NCBI GenBank assembly: GCA_039654915.1
Contig: CM077597.1
Location: forward strand, 84,694,001-84,758,000
Reading direction: 5' to 3'
DNA: 64,000 nucleotides
Source of the DNA: Aquilaria yunnanensis
Lineage: Eukaryota > Streptophyta > Magnoliopsida > Malvales > Thymelaeaceae
Part shown: positions 23,998 to 35,435 of the stretch, piece by piece
How the letters are laid out: each line of letters opens with the position of its first letter
Numbering within the stretch: the stretch's first letter is position 1
Translations under genes and position numbers: made by a program
The notes under the pieces: generated by a model
Database searches by the model: none
Seen by the model: only the letters and a program-made list of their open reading frames with translations
Told to the model about the DNA's origin: nothing

Positions 23998-26700
23998 TGT
24001 AAAGGCTCTCCTAGTATTTTCTCTACATTAAATGTTGAGGTAAGTGATTCCCAAGTATTTTTCCCTCAATAAGTAGTATTAAGCAAGGAAAGCAAGCTCG
24101 TTGAGGTTAAATTGAGTTTCAAAGGGTAATTGGCACCTAAGGGGCAAAAAGGGCAAAATGGTAATTTTGGCCCAAGTTAATGGCATGACCGTAATTTTGG
24201 TGAGATTAGGTCCATGCAAGTGTTTTGAGCTAGTTAAGTTAAGACCATAGGAATTTATAGCCATTTGAACCAAAAGCTTAAGTTAAGGGTGAAAAATGCA
24301 CTAAGTAAGAATTTAAGCTATTATGTCTTACAATGGCTTAGGTGACACAAGGGTAGCATGTTTGGGTAAAAATAACCTTTCTTTGGGATCAAGGAGTGAT
24401 AGAAATGGGAGTGTTCAAGTGGCCTAAGTGAATTCAAAATTTAGTTTGGGGGCCAAGGTGACAAGAGGAAGAAGTTGGGCTAAATTGGTTTAAATGGAGG
24501 AGATGACACTATTCATCATCTCCCCCATTAGCCATTTTCGTAGCTCTTCTTTCTCCCTTGCTTTCTACTCCCCAAACCTCCTAAATCACTCAAGTTTTCA
24601 TGGAATTCGAAGGTCTCGAAGCAATCCCAACAAGCCCTTAGCTCGTTTTTTATGGAATTGGTGCATTTGGAGTTGTTCTTGCAAGTTTTGGTTCAAACCC
24701 AAAGGTAAACGTATTTGATCCTTATGGGTTAGTTTTAAGGTTGTTAAATGGTTAGAAATGGTCTTAACTTCGTGCTATTGGTGTCCAATTTGGTTTATTT
24801 CAAGCTTGGAACTCAAGGGAACCCATTGGAGCTTGGAGGTGCTCATAGCTTGTTCTTGCTTTCAAGATGATTTGAGGTAAGGGATTCAAGTTAATTAAGC
24901 TCAAATAATGCATAGAAATGTAGTCTTTTGTGTGGGAATGAGTTAGAAACAAGACCCAAGTGATTTGGTTATGGGATGAAGGAGTTTGAGCAGTTTTCGT
25001 GCTAGAACGCACGCTGTCGCACAACGCTGGAAAGCGTTGGCGACGCGTCGCCATTGTCGATGCCATATTGGCGACGCGTCGCTGGTGGAGACGTGTCGCC
25101 AAGAAATGCGAAAGTTTTTCGAACGCTGATGCCTTTGGCGACGCGTCGCTAACGGCGCCGCCAAGGCATTTTGCCCTTAAGCTCCGGGCATCCTAAGAGT
25201 GTCTCAAACTCTCGGTTTCCATCCCTAGGCTAAGTTAAGACGTTCCATAGCCTCGGTTGGGTCTAGAATTCGTTCTTAAGTCAGGAATTATGCATTATAT
25301 AGGTAGTAGCTAAGTGGTGTGGTTAAGGAAGGGTAAGTAGTGATGGCTAAGGAAGTCAAAGTGCTTCAGTTCTCAAGTGAGCACTAAGGGGATTAAGTCG
25401 GGTTTCAGACTCTTCGTTGGCTGAGCAGAATGTCATAAACCTATGGTCAATGAAAAAGAAACCTAAGAGAATCCCAACCAAACTTTATAGTTTGGTAAGT
25501 AAGCCACTAAGGGGCCCTAAGCTAAGCTTTAAAAGCTTGGTAAGTTGAACCACATAAGGTAGCTACTCTGCACAATAAGTTAAGGGAAGAGACGGATAAG
25601 GAGTGAGTAAGTGGAAACTTACTCTAAGTAGCTCGTCAAGGTGGGTAAGGTTGAGTAAGCAAGGTCTTACTCTAAGGTGCCCGTAAGAGGACTCCAAGGG
25701 GTTAGTAGTTAAGTGCTAGCATAGGATACGAGGGCTAGTATCCAAGTACCCCAGTCGTAAGAGCTCACGACAAGTCCAGGACCTACGGGTGTAAGGAAGT
25801 CCTAAGTGCATTTGCATGTGCATAACTCATTCATCCATCCATCCATCCATCCATCCATCCATCCATCACTTGCATTGTTTGTTGTTTATTTTCCTGCTTC
25901 TAGTTATCTTGTTGGTTGCTTGCTTTGTTTTGTATGCTGTCTATTTATATGTTCGTTGTGCTTTGTATGCATGCATTACTTTTCCCTGCAGGTACTAATC
26001 CCTTACTGAGTACTTTGGAGTACTCACCCCTTAAGTGTTGTGCAGGTTTAAGCAGTTTTGTCTGGGCTTAACAGTTGGTAAGGGGCAGCTGTTAAAGCTA
26101 AGTTTTATTGGTTCAAAGGTATTCTCTAAGTAGGAAACTTCATGTTTTCTAAGTTACTTACGGCATAAGTAAGTACTGACCAAAGTGTTTGCCTTACAGT
26201 GAGGCTAAGTGAGTACAAGGAAAGTGTGGCTCATCACTTGAAGCTAGCTTGCTTGGGTGAAGAGTTAAGGGTGGATCTTAGTAGTTATGAGATGCTTCTT
26301 TTATATGTATGGTAATTTCATACATAGATTGCCTCTACTAGTGTCCATTGGTGTGTATAACACTAGAGTTACATTTGGGTGCATATAAGTTGGAAATGTA
26401 TGCACATAGTTGTTACTTGAAGTTAAAGCAACTAAAGATTTATGTCTTGGCTTACTTGATTTATGTTTTCATTAATTGCCGCGGCACTGTTTTTGATGAA
26501 GTTTTAATTTAATTATTATTGCATAGTCAGGACAACGCATGCATATCTCTTATGCAGGGTAGGCTAAGTAACTAGTTGCACGTAATGATTTAAGGTATTT
26601 TACAAGTAATAACTAGCCAACTGTAACTTAAGTGGGATCATAGTTCTCTAGAGCCTACCAGTATTAGCACTTCAGGGCACTGGGGCCCTGTTCCGCCACA
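23998..26700 (+). mobile_element. L-family solo LTR, copy 2, inserted in the transposase exon
   Basis: 2703 bp starting TGTAAAGGCTCTCC and ending CCGCCACA, flanked by a perfect 5 bp duplication acata (23993-23997, 26701-26705). Removing it and one duplication copy rejoins the transposase domain in frame. It contains no genes. Features inside: four copies of a GC-rich palindrome (25039-25150), a CATC microsatellite (25830-25866), a TACTGAG...CTCACCCC hairpin (26003-26030), and a GTGTATAACACTAG block shared by all L copies. A second LTR and internal region are absent, so it is a solo LTR. Confidence 0.9.
25830..25866. repeat. CATC microsatellite within the L LTR
   Basis: About nine CATC units. 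It gives rise to chance Ile-His-Pro-Ser open frames that should not be read as genes. The other L copies lack the expansion. Confidence 0.85.
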
Positions 26701-29700
26701 ACATATGGCACTGTCATAATGAACAATATGATAGCAATTTGCACAATTTCAGTATGGCCCGTAGCTATTTCCCATCGCACTTATATGGAAGGATAAGTTG
26801 GGAATTAAGTAGTGTCAATGGGTATGAACAGATAGTACGTGAATCAATAGGTTCGTTATCGTTGAATGTAGGATCTGGAAATAGTGAAAGAATGTTGGTG
26901 GATGAAGAGTTTATCGATGTTGATGTCGAAGAAGCTGATAATGCCAGTGATAATAATGATAATGTGTTTGATGTGTCTGAAATGAGGGAGGGGTTACCTA
27001 ATCCGATTGCACAACAATTTTATAATTTGTTGGATGATGCAAATGCACCGTTGTGGGATGGGTGCACTAAACAAGCACGATTGTCTACAATGACCCAATT
27101 GTTAAGTTACAAAAGTGAGTTTAATATGACAGATCGTTGTTTCGATAGAGTACTGGAGGTTATGAAAGAAATGTTGCCTGAAAGTAATAGACTCTCATCC
27201 ACCCTATATGATGCAAAACAACTCGCAAAAGGACTTGGGTTGCCATATATAAAAATTCATGCCTATGAGAATAACTGTATGCTATTCTATCGGGAAGATA
27301 AGAAATTAACATATTGCCGTGAATGTGGGAGTAGTAGATATAAAGAAAGAGTAACCTCCGGAAGAAAGATGTTAATTCCTAAAAAATTGTTACAGTATCT
27401 ACCAATAACCAGCAAGTTGAAGCGCTTATACATGTCATCAAAAACAGCGACTCACATGACTTGGCATGCTTATAATAAATCATGCAATGATGGAAGTATG
27501 AGTCATCTATGTCAGTCTGAAGCATGGTGTCATGTAGATCGAACATTCCCATCATTCGCTGATAAAATTAGAAATATTAGAATTGGATTGTGTACTGATT
27601 GATTTAACCCAAATAATGTTATTGGTGGAACATACACGATATGGCCAATCTTTACAGTTGTTTACAATCTTTCGCCGGAACTGTGTATGAAAGAACTATT
27701 TATTTTTATGAGTATCCTAATTCTTGGTCCTAGAGCACTAGGATGCAACATTGATGTATTTTTACGACCATTGATTGAGGAGCTCAAAACTTTATGGTCA
27801 GAAGGGGTTGTTACGTGGGATAGTTATCAACAACAAAATTTTGTTATGAAGGCATGTTTATTGTGGACAATTAATGATTTTCCTGCACTAGAAAACTTTT
27901 TAGGTTGCAGTACCTATGGCAAGCTTGCGTGCCCATATTGCATGGATGAAATTGACATATTTATGTTGAAGAAATGCAGAAAGCCATGTTGGTTTGATTG
28001 TCACAGAGTTTTTTTACCGCATAATCACACATTCCGTTCGAATGTAACATCGTTCATCCCAGGGAAGAAGGTTAGTGCTGTCGCTAGTCCATATAAGTTA
28101 GGTGAGGCAATTCATGATATGTTGGTTGGGTATTGTTTTCCTCCGTTTGGCTCTTTATATGATAAACACCGAGTTACGGGGTATTGGTTAAAGCGGTATA
28201 TATTCTGGGAGTTATTGTACTGGAAGCATTTGCTAGTTTGCCATAAGTTGGACATCATGCATATTGAAAAAAATTGTTTCGAGAATATTTTTAATATTCT
28301 TATGGATATACGTGGAAAAACAAAAGATAACTCGAATTCTCGCCTTTCACTTGAGGAGTTAAAAAATATGCAGCGTGAACAACATTTATGAAATATTAGG
28401 GGGAAATATGTAAAACCAAAAGCATCTTATACATTGAGTCGGGAACATATAAGAGAAGTTACTCTGTGGTTGAGAATGGTAAAGATGCCTGATGGGTGTG
28501 TCTCGAACTTGGGCCGTACGATTAACTTGAATGATGGTACATGTTATAACTTCAAGAGCCACGATTGTCATATGTTAATGCAGAGGTTGCTTCTTATTGC
28601 ATTACGTGGCTATATGCCAGGTCCTATATGGGAGACGATTTCTGAGTTTTACTCATTTTTCAGAACATTATGCACAAGTAGGATTCAATTTGATGACATA
28701 CAACAGTTGGAGCAAAATATAGTGGTTACCATATGTAAGCTAGAAAAGATATTCCCTCCTGCCTTTTTTGATTTGATGGAACATCTTGTCATCCACCTCC
28801 CTCATAAGGCAAAGTTGTGTGGTCCAGTTCAATTTTGATGGATGTATCCGTTTGAAAGGTAATTTTGGGATTTGCATTCATATTTCTGTCAATAATTTTC
28901 ATATATTATATGTCAATAATTTTTGCATATTATATGTCATTAATTGTTATATTTTTTTTAACTTGGCAGACTAATGCGGTCATTGAAGCGAAAGGCTAAA
29001 AATAAAGTTGCAATTGAAGGTTCAATTGTGTAAGCGTACTTGGTCCAGGAAATGTTTACATTTTGTAACCATTACTTTGAAGTAAATATTTCTACACGAT
29101 TAAACAGGGTCCCACGAAATGATGATATTGATATTCCTGTGGCTCATGTTGAGGGTCAATTGTTATCTATCTTCAATACAAGATGTTGTGACATACCTAA
29201 CCGTGGGCAACAACACTTACTTGATCCCATTGAGAAACATCAAATGCATATCTACACTTTGCGCAACTGCAATGAAATTATACCAATTGTCAAGTGACAT
29301 ATATGTAAACATCTGTGAGGGTTTTTATATCAAGCAGATTGCTTTAATTCATTATTAACTAGTTATCATTTCTGGCACTTTGACTCTTATATATCAACAA
29401 GATTTCCCCAATTAGGTGAAAGTGAATTACAAATTTATTGAGACGAACATTTGACCGAATGGTTCTCATCATACATGAGTATCATGGCGTGATAATTTTT
29501 ATCTACCTAATTGTGTTCTATTTGTATATACTGTGCAGTTATGTTATTATATTAACTATCTATTTTCAGGTTAACCGTTTCAAGGATAAATTAGATCATC
29601 GTATTGTACAATTAGCCCGTGGTCCTATTCAAGTGGCCACTTCATACAATGGATGTATTGTGAATGGTTTTCGTTTCCACACACAATCTTATGGCAAACA

Positions 29701-30689
29701 CAAAATGACATAGAATTATGGTGTTTGCGTGAAGGGTGAGACATGGGGATCCAGTGGGTATGATTTTTATGGCCTTATTGAGGAGATTATACGTATTGAG
29801 TACCACGGGAGTGGGTATGAAGTCATGACATTGTTCAAATGTACTTGGTTTGATCCGACACGTGGTGTTCGAAGTTGCGCACATACCAGTGTTGTTGACA
29901 TTAAATGGAAGTCTAGATTATCACCACCTAAGCCATTTATCTTTGCGGTACAGGCTCAACAAGTTTACTACTATGCGTACCCTAACGAGACTCTTCATTA
30001 GTGGTGGGCGGTGGTCAAGACGAAGCCACGAGCTTTCATCAATTGTTCATCGAATAATTTTAGTGATCGGTTTGAGGACAATGAGGAAATGTCTGATGAG
30101 CAAACATGTGAGTTACAAACCACAGATGAGCCGTTCTAAGAAATGATTTCAAGTGAAGTACCAATGGTAACAACTGATGGTATTGCCCTTGATGAAATTA
30201 ACATACTTGTCGATTTCACGTGTTATCCTGAAATCATGCAAGACATAGATCAGACCATTGAGGTCACACAAGCTAACGGGGATACATCAGATGATGAGGC
30301 ATCATTCAATAGTTTAGACTCAAATGAAGGTGAGGATGTTTGATTAAGTGTAATTGTTCAAAATATCTGCATGTTTTATTTGAAGTCGTAATATTACTTT
30401 GAATGCATTTGTGTTTTGGACTAAAAAATATTAAATTTATCAAATTTAATCATCACATATCTAATTACCTATGTCGTTGAAATGAATATGTCAATTTTTT
30501 TCCGTCCAAAAATTATTGCATGCTATTAAAAAAATGATAATAATGTTAATAAATTTGGGAGATTCAATCTGACCATATACATTAAATCCATAAATTTGAA
30601 TTCCAAAAATAAATATTTTCATTTATTCTTCAACTAAAAAAAGTAAACTAATTAACTTCCAAACATAGTAATTATTTCATATATATACA

Positions 30690-30720
30690 CATTAAAAATT
30701 ATATATATATATATATATAT
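30690..30720. repeat. TA dinucleotide repeat
   Basis: A run of alternating TA of about 20 bases just before the internal block of CACTA subterminal-type motifs. No other content. Confidence 0.7.
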
Positions 30721-31215
30721 GGTGTCCGACGGTTTTAAATTGATACTAAAAAAATGTAGGAAAAGTGTAGGTGATGACCGACGGTTTTAACACATTTTCA
30801 AAAAATCGTAAGAAAGATGTAGGACTCTATCACCTAAGGCAATGTGTTATGCGACGGTTTTGAGTTAATATTAAAAGTATGTAGGAAATGATCGACGGTT
30901 TTAAAACAGTTTAAAAAGGTGTAGGAGAGATGTAGGACAATGTCACCAAGGGCAGTGCGCGATCCGACGGTTTTGAGTTAATATTTAAAATAAGTGGCAA
31001 AACTATAGGACAAGGTAGCTGTCATAAAACCGTAGGACTAAAGTTGGGAATCCGTAGGAATCAAGGCAGGAAGCCAATTAATGGCGGGAAGCTTAAAATT
31101 TTTGTTTCCTACGCTTTTGATGAATTTCCTAAATTTTGTAAGAAAACCGTAGGATAATTTGCTACGATTTTCCTACACTTTGAAAAAGTGCAAGAAAATC
31201 GTAGGACAATTAGGT
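30720..31215. promoter_or_regulatory. internal block of CACTA subterminal-type motifs upstream of the TnpA gene
   Basis: At least five CGACGGTTTT motifs (30726, 30779, 30850, 30893, 30965 approximately) are followed by AAACCGTAGG and GTAGGA motifs in both orientations up to about 31210. They are of the same type as at the two element ends. A GC-richer leader-like stretch (31225-31345) ending at a GTATTT donor-like site follows, then a long intron-like T-rich stretch to the acceptor before 31982. The position suggests a promoter or repressor-binding array for the second gene; a relic terminus is the alternative. Confidence 0.5.
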
Positions 31216-31983
31216 AGCTTAATCGCCGCATCTTCCCTTGAAATTCATGGGACGTTCTTCAGTTCTCATCACTCCAATCCTTCTATTCAGGGACGCCCTC
31301 TTCCAAACTCATTCCCAAACTCCCTTCCAGAGCTATTTTAACTAGGTATTTTAAATTTTTAAGCAATTTTTTCATATATAATTAATGTTTGTCATTATAT
31401 ATAGTTGTTGTTTACATAATGCATGTATTGCATGTTATATTTTTCAAAGCCAATTTTTATATTCTATGTTTTAAGTAATTTTATCTATGGTGTTAGTAAT
31501 ATGTATGTGGTTAGTTATAAATAATTTTTAGTGTAATAATGGTAAGTTCTATTTGTACAAAAGCATGTTACTATGTATCTGGTTAACATAAAAAACTGTT
31601 ACGTCAATAATGTTAGAGTAATATTGTTGTCACTTCAATAATGTTAGTGTAATCAGTTAAAGCTAGCACAATAATGTTACTTTAGTAATGTTAGTATAAT
31701 CAGTTAATGGTAGTTTAATAATTGTAATTTATAAATAAGTATATGTCGAATAATTGGTAATTTCAAAAAAGTGTAACTGCACAAACGGTATTGAAATGCA
31801 CTCACTTTAAAAATTAATGAGTTTATTGAAATAATGGAATTTAATAAGTAAATGTTAGTCTAGTAATGGTCATTTATAAATAAAAGACTGTGACGTAATG
31901 GTAATTTAGTATTACATATATATGTAGTAAATGATTTTGAAATAATTAAAAAAATTAAAAATGTGTTAAACTTTAATTTTAGG

Positions 31984-34008
31984 ATGGTTTGCCACAGACA
32001 GTCAGGCTCGGGCAAAGGCCCGACCAAGGGCTTACATGCCCCGCGACACAGTCAGGGTCCACAACAGCTTGCTGTGACACGTACACAGGTGTCACAGATT
32101 GAGACTCAGACCCAGGTGCCAGAGACCCTGTTGCCACAGCCCCAGGCTTAGACCCCGGTGGCACAGACCCAGCCATAGACCCAGGTGCCATATACTCCGG
32201 TGCCTCGACCGTATGTGCCCCAGACATTTAGGGCATCGAGCTCCGTATTTCAGCAGTTTCAAGACACGCAGACCGATGTGTATTACCTGGATATGAGCGG
32301 AATATCCGAGTCATCTCATTACCAGCATACAGGGATTAGGCAGCTTACATGGGAGCTCGATCCTAATTCACTTCTTGATCCAGATGAGATTGGTATATCC
32401 ACTCATCTACCTGGCCTACACCCGAGTCAGCATCAGCAGCAGCAGCCGCCTCAGTAGCATCAGCAGCACTCGGCCACTGGCAGCTCAACCATCGCACCTG
32501 ATGCGTAGCCAACTGATGAGGCCCCACAGGACCGTCCGATGATCGTCCCTCGAGAGTAAGTGTTAATGACTCATCTGAAATTAATTGTTGGTATAATTAT
32601 ACGTTGTTCTTAGTTACATCACTTTATATATATATCTTACTATAATCATCATTTGTTACAGCTTATTCACTGATTACTCCATTCATTCCACCATAGCCTC
32701 CATTCATGTGAGGTTATGGCATGAAAGTTGTATAGCTTGGTCACATGTATCTCGAGCTGCACAAGAAGAGCACGTCACCAAGTTAGAGGTAATTGGTTGC
32801 TATACATTTTTAAACAATAGTTTGTATATGGACTAATTCATATTTTTTTTCTTTTTTGTGAAATTGCAGAACTACTATAGATGGGACCCCAGAGACTTCA
32901 GCCCTATATGCCGGATTGTGTTCGACTACTGTTCGCGGTCCATGCGAAACCATGTCTATCATTAGAGGTCTATTGCAATTCAAAAGATCCCCGACTTCTT
33001 CGCCAACCCTGACTACAATTTACTGCATCCACATGTTCCATCCTGCTACAGTCAGCAGGTATGGAATCAGTTGTGTGACCAGTGGGAGTAGGAGAAATGG
33101 AAGAAGCTATTGGAGGTTGGTTCCCATGCCAAGCACATAGCGGATAGCTCAGGCCCTGTTCCAAAGCACACAATGTGCTTAATCCCAGGCGAGATGCACT
33201 GGGATCGTATGGTACCAACTTCTCCCTTCCATATATTATAATTTTTTTATTGATTTATTAAGTACTTAAAATTTTAATTATATCTAAAATTGTGCAGACA
33301 AAAGCCCGAGATGGAGTTGAGCCATCATTTGATGGGTGGTGGTCTCATACTCATAGACGCAAGAAGACCGGTTAGCCAATCGATCCAATTTCACAGCAGT
33401 TGCAGGTAATAAATGTTCATTTACCACTACTAACAATGTTTTAAAAATATAATATTTTCCTTACTAACTCTAATTTTTTTTTTCTTATAGGATGGATATG
33501 TCTAGCGGATTCAAGAAAAATACCAGAATCCGAATGACCGCCTGCAGTTCGATGCAGAGTTATGGAGTGAGGTACGAGGCCCACCAAAAAAAGGCTGACT
33601 ACCAGGTGTTCCGCTCTAACTCGCTGATCCGTACACTTTTGGACCAAATCGGGTATTTTTCATTCACAATTAGCTTAATTAATTATTTTTACCACTTTTA
33701 CATTGCTAATTGCTACTTATCAAATTTTTTAGGCTCCACATGTTGATTTGGCTAAGATTGCTCAGCTGAGGGCTGAGAACACCCAGCTACGTAGTGATTT
33801 TACCTGGTTACAGGCAGACGTTCGCAGTCAGGTCTAGCGAGAGACTGAGGCTGCAATGAGTGCCATGCTTAACAGGTTGATCTAGCAGAGGATTATACCT
33901 GCATTAGCTCTCTCAGATGACCTACAGACCGGATCCTCCACTCAGCATCATGAGGACGATCGTAGCCAGCAAGATGGGGATGATCAGCCCCGCACTGCAT
34001 CTCATTGA
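31984..34008 (+). pseudogene. CACTA TnpA-type gene (plant transposase Ptta/En-Spm type), decayed
   Basis: Plus strand with six inferred exons: 31984-32555, 32662-32788, 32870-33211, 33300-33405, 33491-33652 and 33733-34008, all with GT/AG borders. The N-terminal exon is Gln/Pro/Thr-rich with TQVPxTP-like repeats, then RPYVPQT. Exons 2-5 carry WHESCIAWSHVSRAAQEEHV, YRWDPRDFSP, LIPGEMHWDRM and FDGWWSHTHRRKKTG, typical of the Transposase_24 family. The last exon is a coiled-coil-like segment (LAKIAQLRAENTQLRSDF) and an acidic tail. TAG stops replace glutamines in exon 1 (four places) and others follow, and exon 5 seems frame-shifted. In En/Spm the cognate protein binds the subterminal repeats. 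Confidence 0.8.
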
Positions 34009-34105
34009 TTTTATATTAGACCTTTAGTTTTTTGTAATTAACTTTTTTCTGTAAATTTTGATATTGTTATGTATAGTGAATTATTTGACTACTTTGATCA
34101 ATTGT

Positions 34106-34109
<4 letters not shown>

Positions 34110-34159
<50 letters not shown>
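34110..34159. repeat. TA dinucleotide repeat
   Basis: About 50 bases of nearly perfect TA just downstream of the TnpA-type gene and before the right subterminal repeats. Likely slippage-prone. Confidence 0.85.
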
Positions 34160-34160
<1 letters not shown>

Positions 34161-34234
34161 GCAATATAATATGTTTTTAATTTGTGTATAAATTAATTTA
34201 CTAAATTCTTTAACTTGTCACAATATCATAGGAA

Positions 34235-34594
34235 CAGTATTAATGTCAAAAAACCATAGGAGGTCGTGTGGTCACAAAATTGTAGGACAAGTGAGGTCAC
34301 AAAACCGTAGGACAAATGGCGTCACAAAACCGCAGGACCAACGGGGTCACAAAACCGCAGGAAATACTTTTGTCAGAAAAATGTAGGAGTTAATGCATCT
34401 AAAAACCGTTTGATAAACTAGGGTCCACGGTCATCACAAAAGGGTAGAAGTATTTTACGCCTATCCAACGGTTTTTATTTCCGACACTATTTTTTCCTAC
34501 AGTTTTGTCCGACGATTTTAATTGTAAGAAATGACCATTTCCTAAGGTTTCCCTACATTTTTTCCTGTCCCAAATGCCTTGTTTTCTTGTAGTG
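34235..34594. repeat. right subterminal repeats and terminal inverted repeat of the CACTA element
   Basis: A series of CACAAAACCGTAGGACAA-like units at about 25 base spacing from 34240 to 34400 (variants with CCATAGG, ATTGTAGG, CCGCAGG and ATGTAGG). Inverted CCAACGGTTTTT and CCTACAGTTTT motifs follow, then the terminus TTTTCTTGTAGTG at 34594. The near-tandem spacing on this side contrasts with the more scattered left side. Confidence 0.8.
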
Positions 34595-34597
34595 CAT

Positions 34598-34969
34598 GTA
34601 ACTAGTTTGTTGTAAAGTTAACCATAAAATAGGTGGCTAATGTTTTACCACTAACTATTTACACGTTTTGAAAGTTTTAGAACTCAAATAGAAACTGGTA
34701 AAATTTTTGGACTTAAGTAGAAAGGTGATCAAAGTTTTAGAATTAAATGTGTTTTTGCCCTGAAATTGTATCATTAGCTTTTAAAATAAAATGAAAGAAA
34801 ATTAATGCTATGTTATTAATTGTATTGATTATTGAAGATCGCATAAAGGGATCAATTTTTGCCATTTAAAACTGATTTACACAATTTCTGTTATTTTTTT
34901 CTATCACAATTTATTGTTTGTAATGGTTGTTATCTTACGTTACATGTTAAGTTTAACCTCACGCAGTAT
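34598..34969. other. AT-rich spacer, no gene seen
   Basis: Follows the CACTA target duplication. Contains phrases such as AAAGTTTTAGAACTCAAAT that recur loosely nearby and also just before the CACTA left end, so the element probably inserted into an older AT-rich repeat. No coding frame. Confidence 0.45.
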
Positions 34970-35435
34970 AATTCCTGGGCTGCGATAGCGATCCAATGTA
35001 ATTAAAATTGCTTTGTAGGTGACTTTGAGCAAGGCAATAGCGTTATCATTATTATTTTTATTTCTGTTTGAATTTCTTTGTTTAATTTGAGTCGATGGAT
35101 GATAAAAAAACTAAATTGGAATTTGTTTGCCTCTCTCGAAGTCGGCTAATTCGAATAAACAAAGACGACTATATATTTCTGCTAGACGAAAATAATTGAA
35201 TTAATCCATATTTCTGAACTGATGAGTCTCGATTTGCAGAGTCATTATCAGACAAAATAAAAGTTGCTATAGCTATTTGCTGCCCTACAAGCTATAGAGA
35301 CATTTTGTAACAAGTTTCTAACTTGTAATAAAATTTTCTGGATGTGTGTTTTCTTGTCTTGTGTATATGAACATGAAAACATAGTAATTCGTGTCAGATC
35401 ACTAGGTTTTAAGGCGCAACAACTAGTTGACAACT

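Larger units (their letters stand above)
23763..30343 (+). pseudogene. CACTA TnpD-type transposase gene, split and full of stops
   Basis: Plus strand. 23790-23992 encodes the transposase-associated N-terminal domain (EWMYHRTDTNGY, then CRKCNNRF, then GFMPNYYI) and is cut by the L LTR at 23998. The frame resumes at 26706. 27000-28390 carries the tnp2 transposase region (YCRECGSSRYKER, SFADKIRNIRIGL, LGCSTYGKLACPYC, HKLDIMHIEKN). 28480-28840 resembles DUF4218 (SHDCHMLMQRLL, HLVIHLP). 29040-29300 continues it, and 29585-29960 resembles DUF4216 (YGVCVKG, WFDPTRG, VYY). An acidic tail ends at 30343. In-frame stops occur at least at about 23968, 27600, 28389, 28836, 29031, 29711 and 29999. Several replace residues normally encoded by CGA or CAG, consistent with C-to-T decay. 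It would have cut and joined element ends. Confidence 0.85.
22536..34594 (+). mobile_element. CACTA (En/Spm) transposon, full length but decayed
   Basis: Right end TTGTTTTCTTGTAGTG gives CACTACAAGAAAACAA inward; left end TACTACAATGATTT matches ACTACAA plus scattered later positions. The 3 bp target duplication cat flanks it (22533-22535 and 34595-34597). Subterminal repeats of the CCGACGGTTTT and CCTACGGTTTT/AAAACCGTAGG type are dense at 22580-22920 and 34240-34560, and unusually also at 30720-31215. Two plus-strand genes follow in the usual order, a TnpD-type and a TnpA-type, both with many stops. An L solo LTR (23998-26700) adds 2.7 kb. The first terminal base (T instead of C) and the gene decay suggest it is immobile unless helped. 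Confidence 0.9.

Noticed and set aside
24494..25196. Open frames on both strands within the L LTR
   Set aside because: They span the palindrome array and are not conserved in the other L LTR copies.
25806..26009. Open frames with Ile-His-Pro-Ser repeats
   Set aside because: Produced by the CATC microsatellite in the L LTR, and absent from other L copies.
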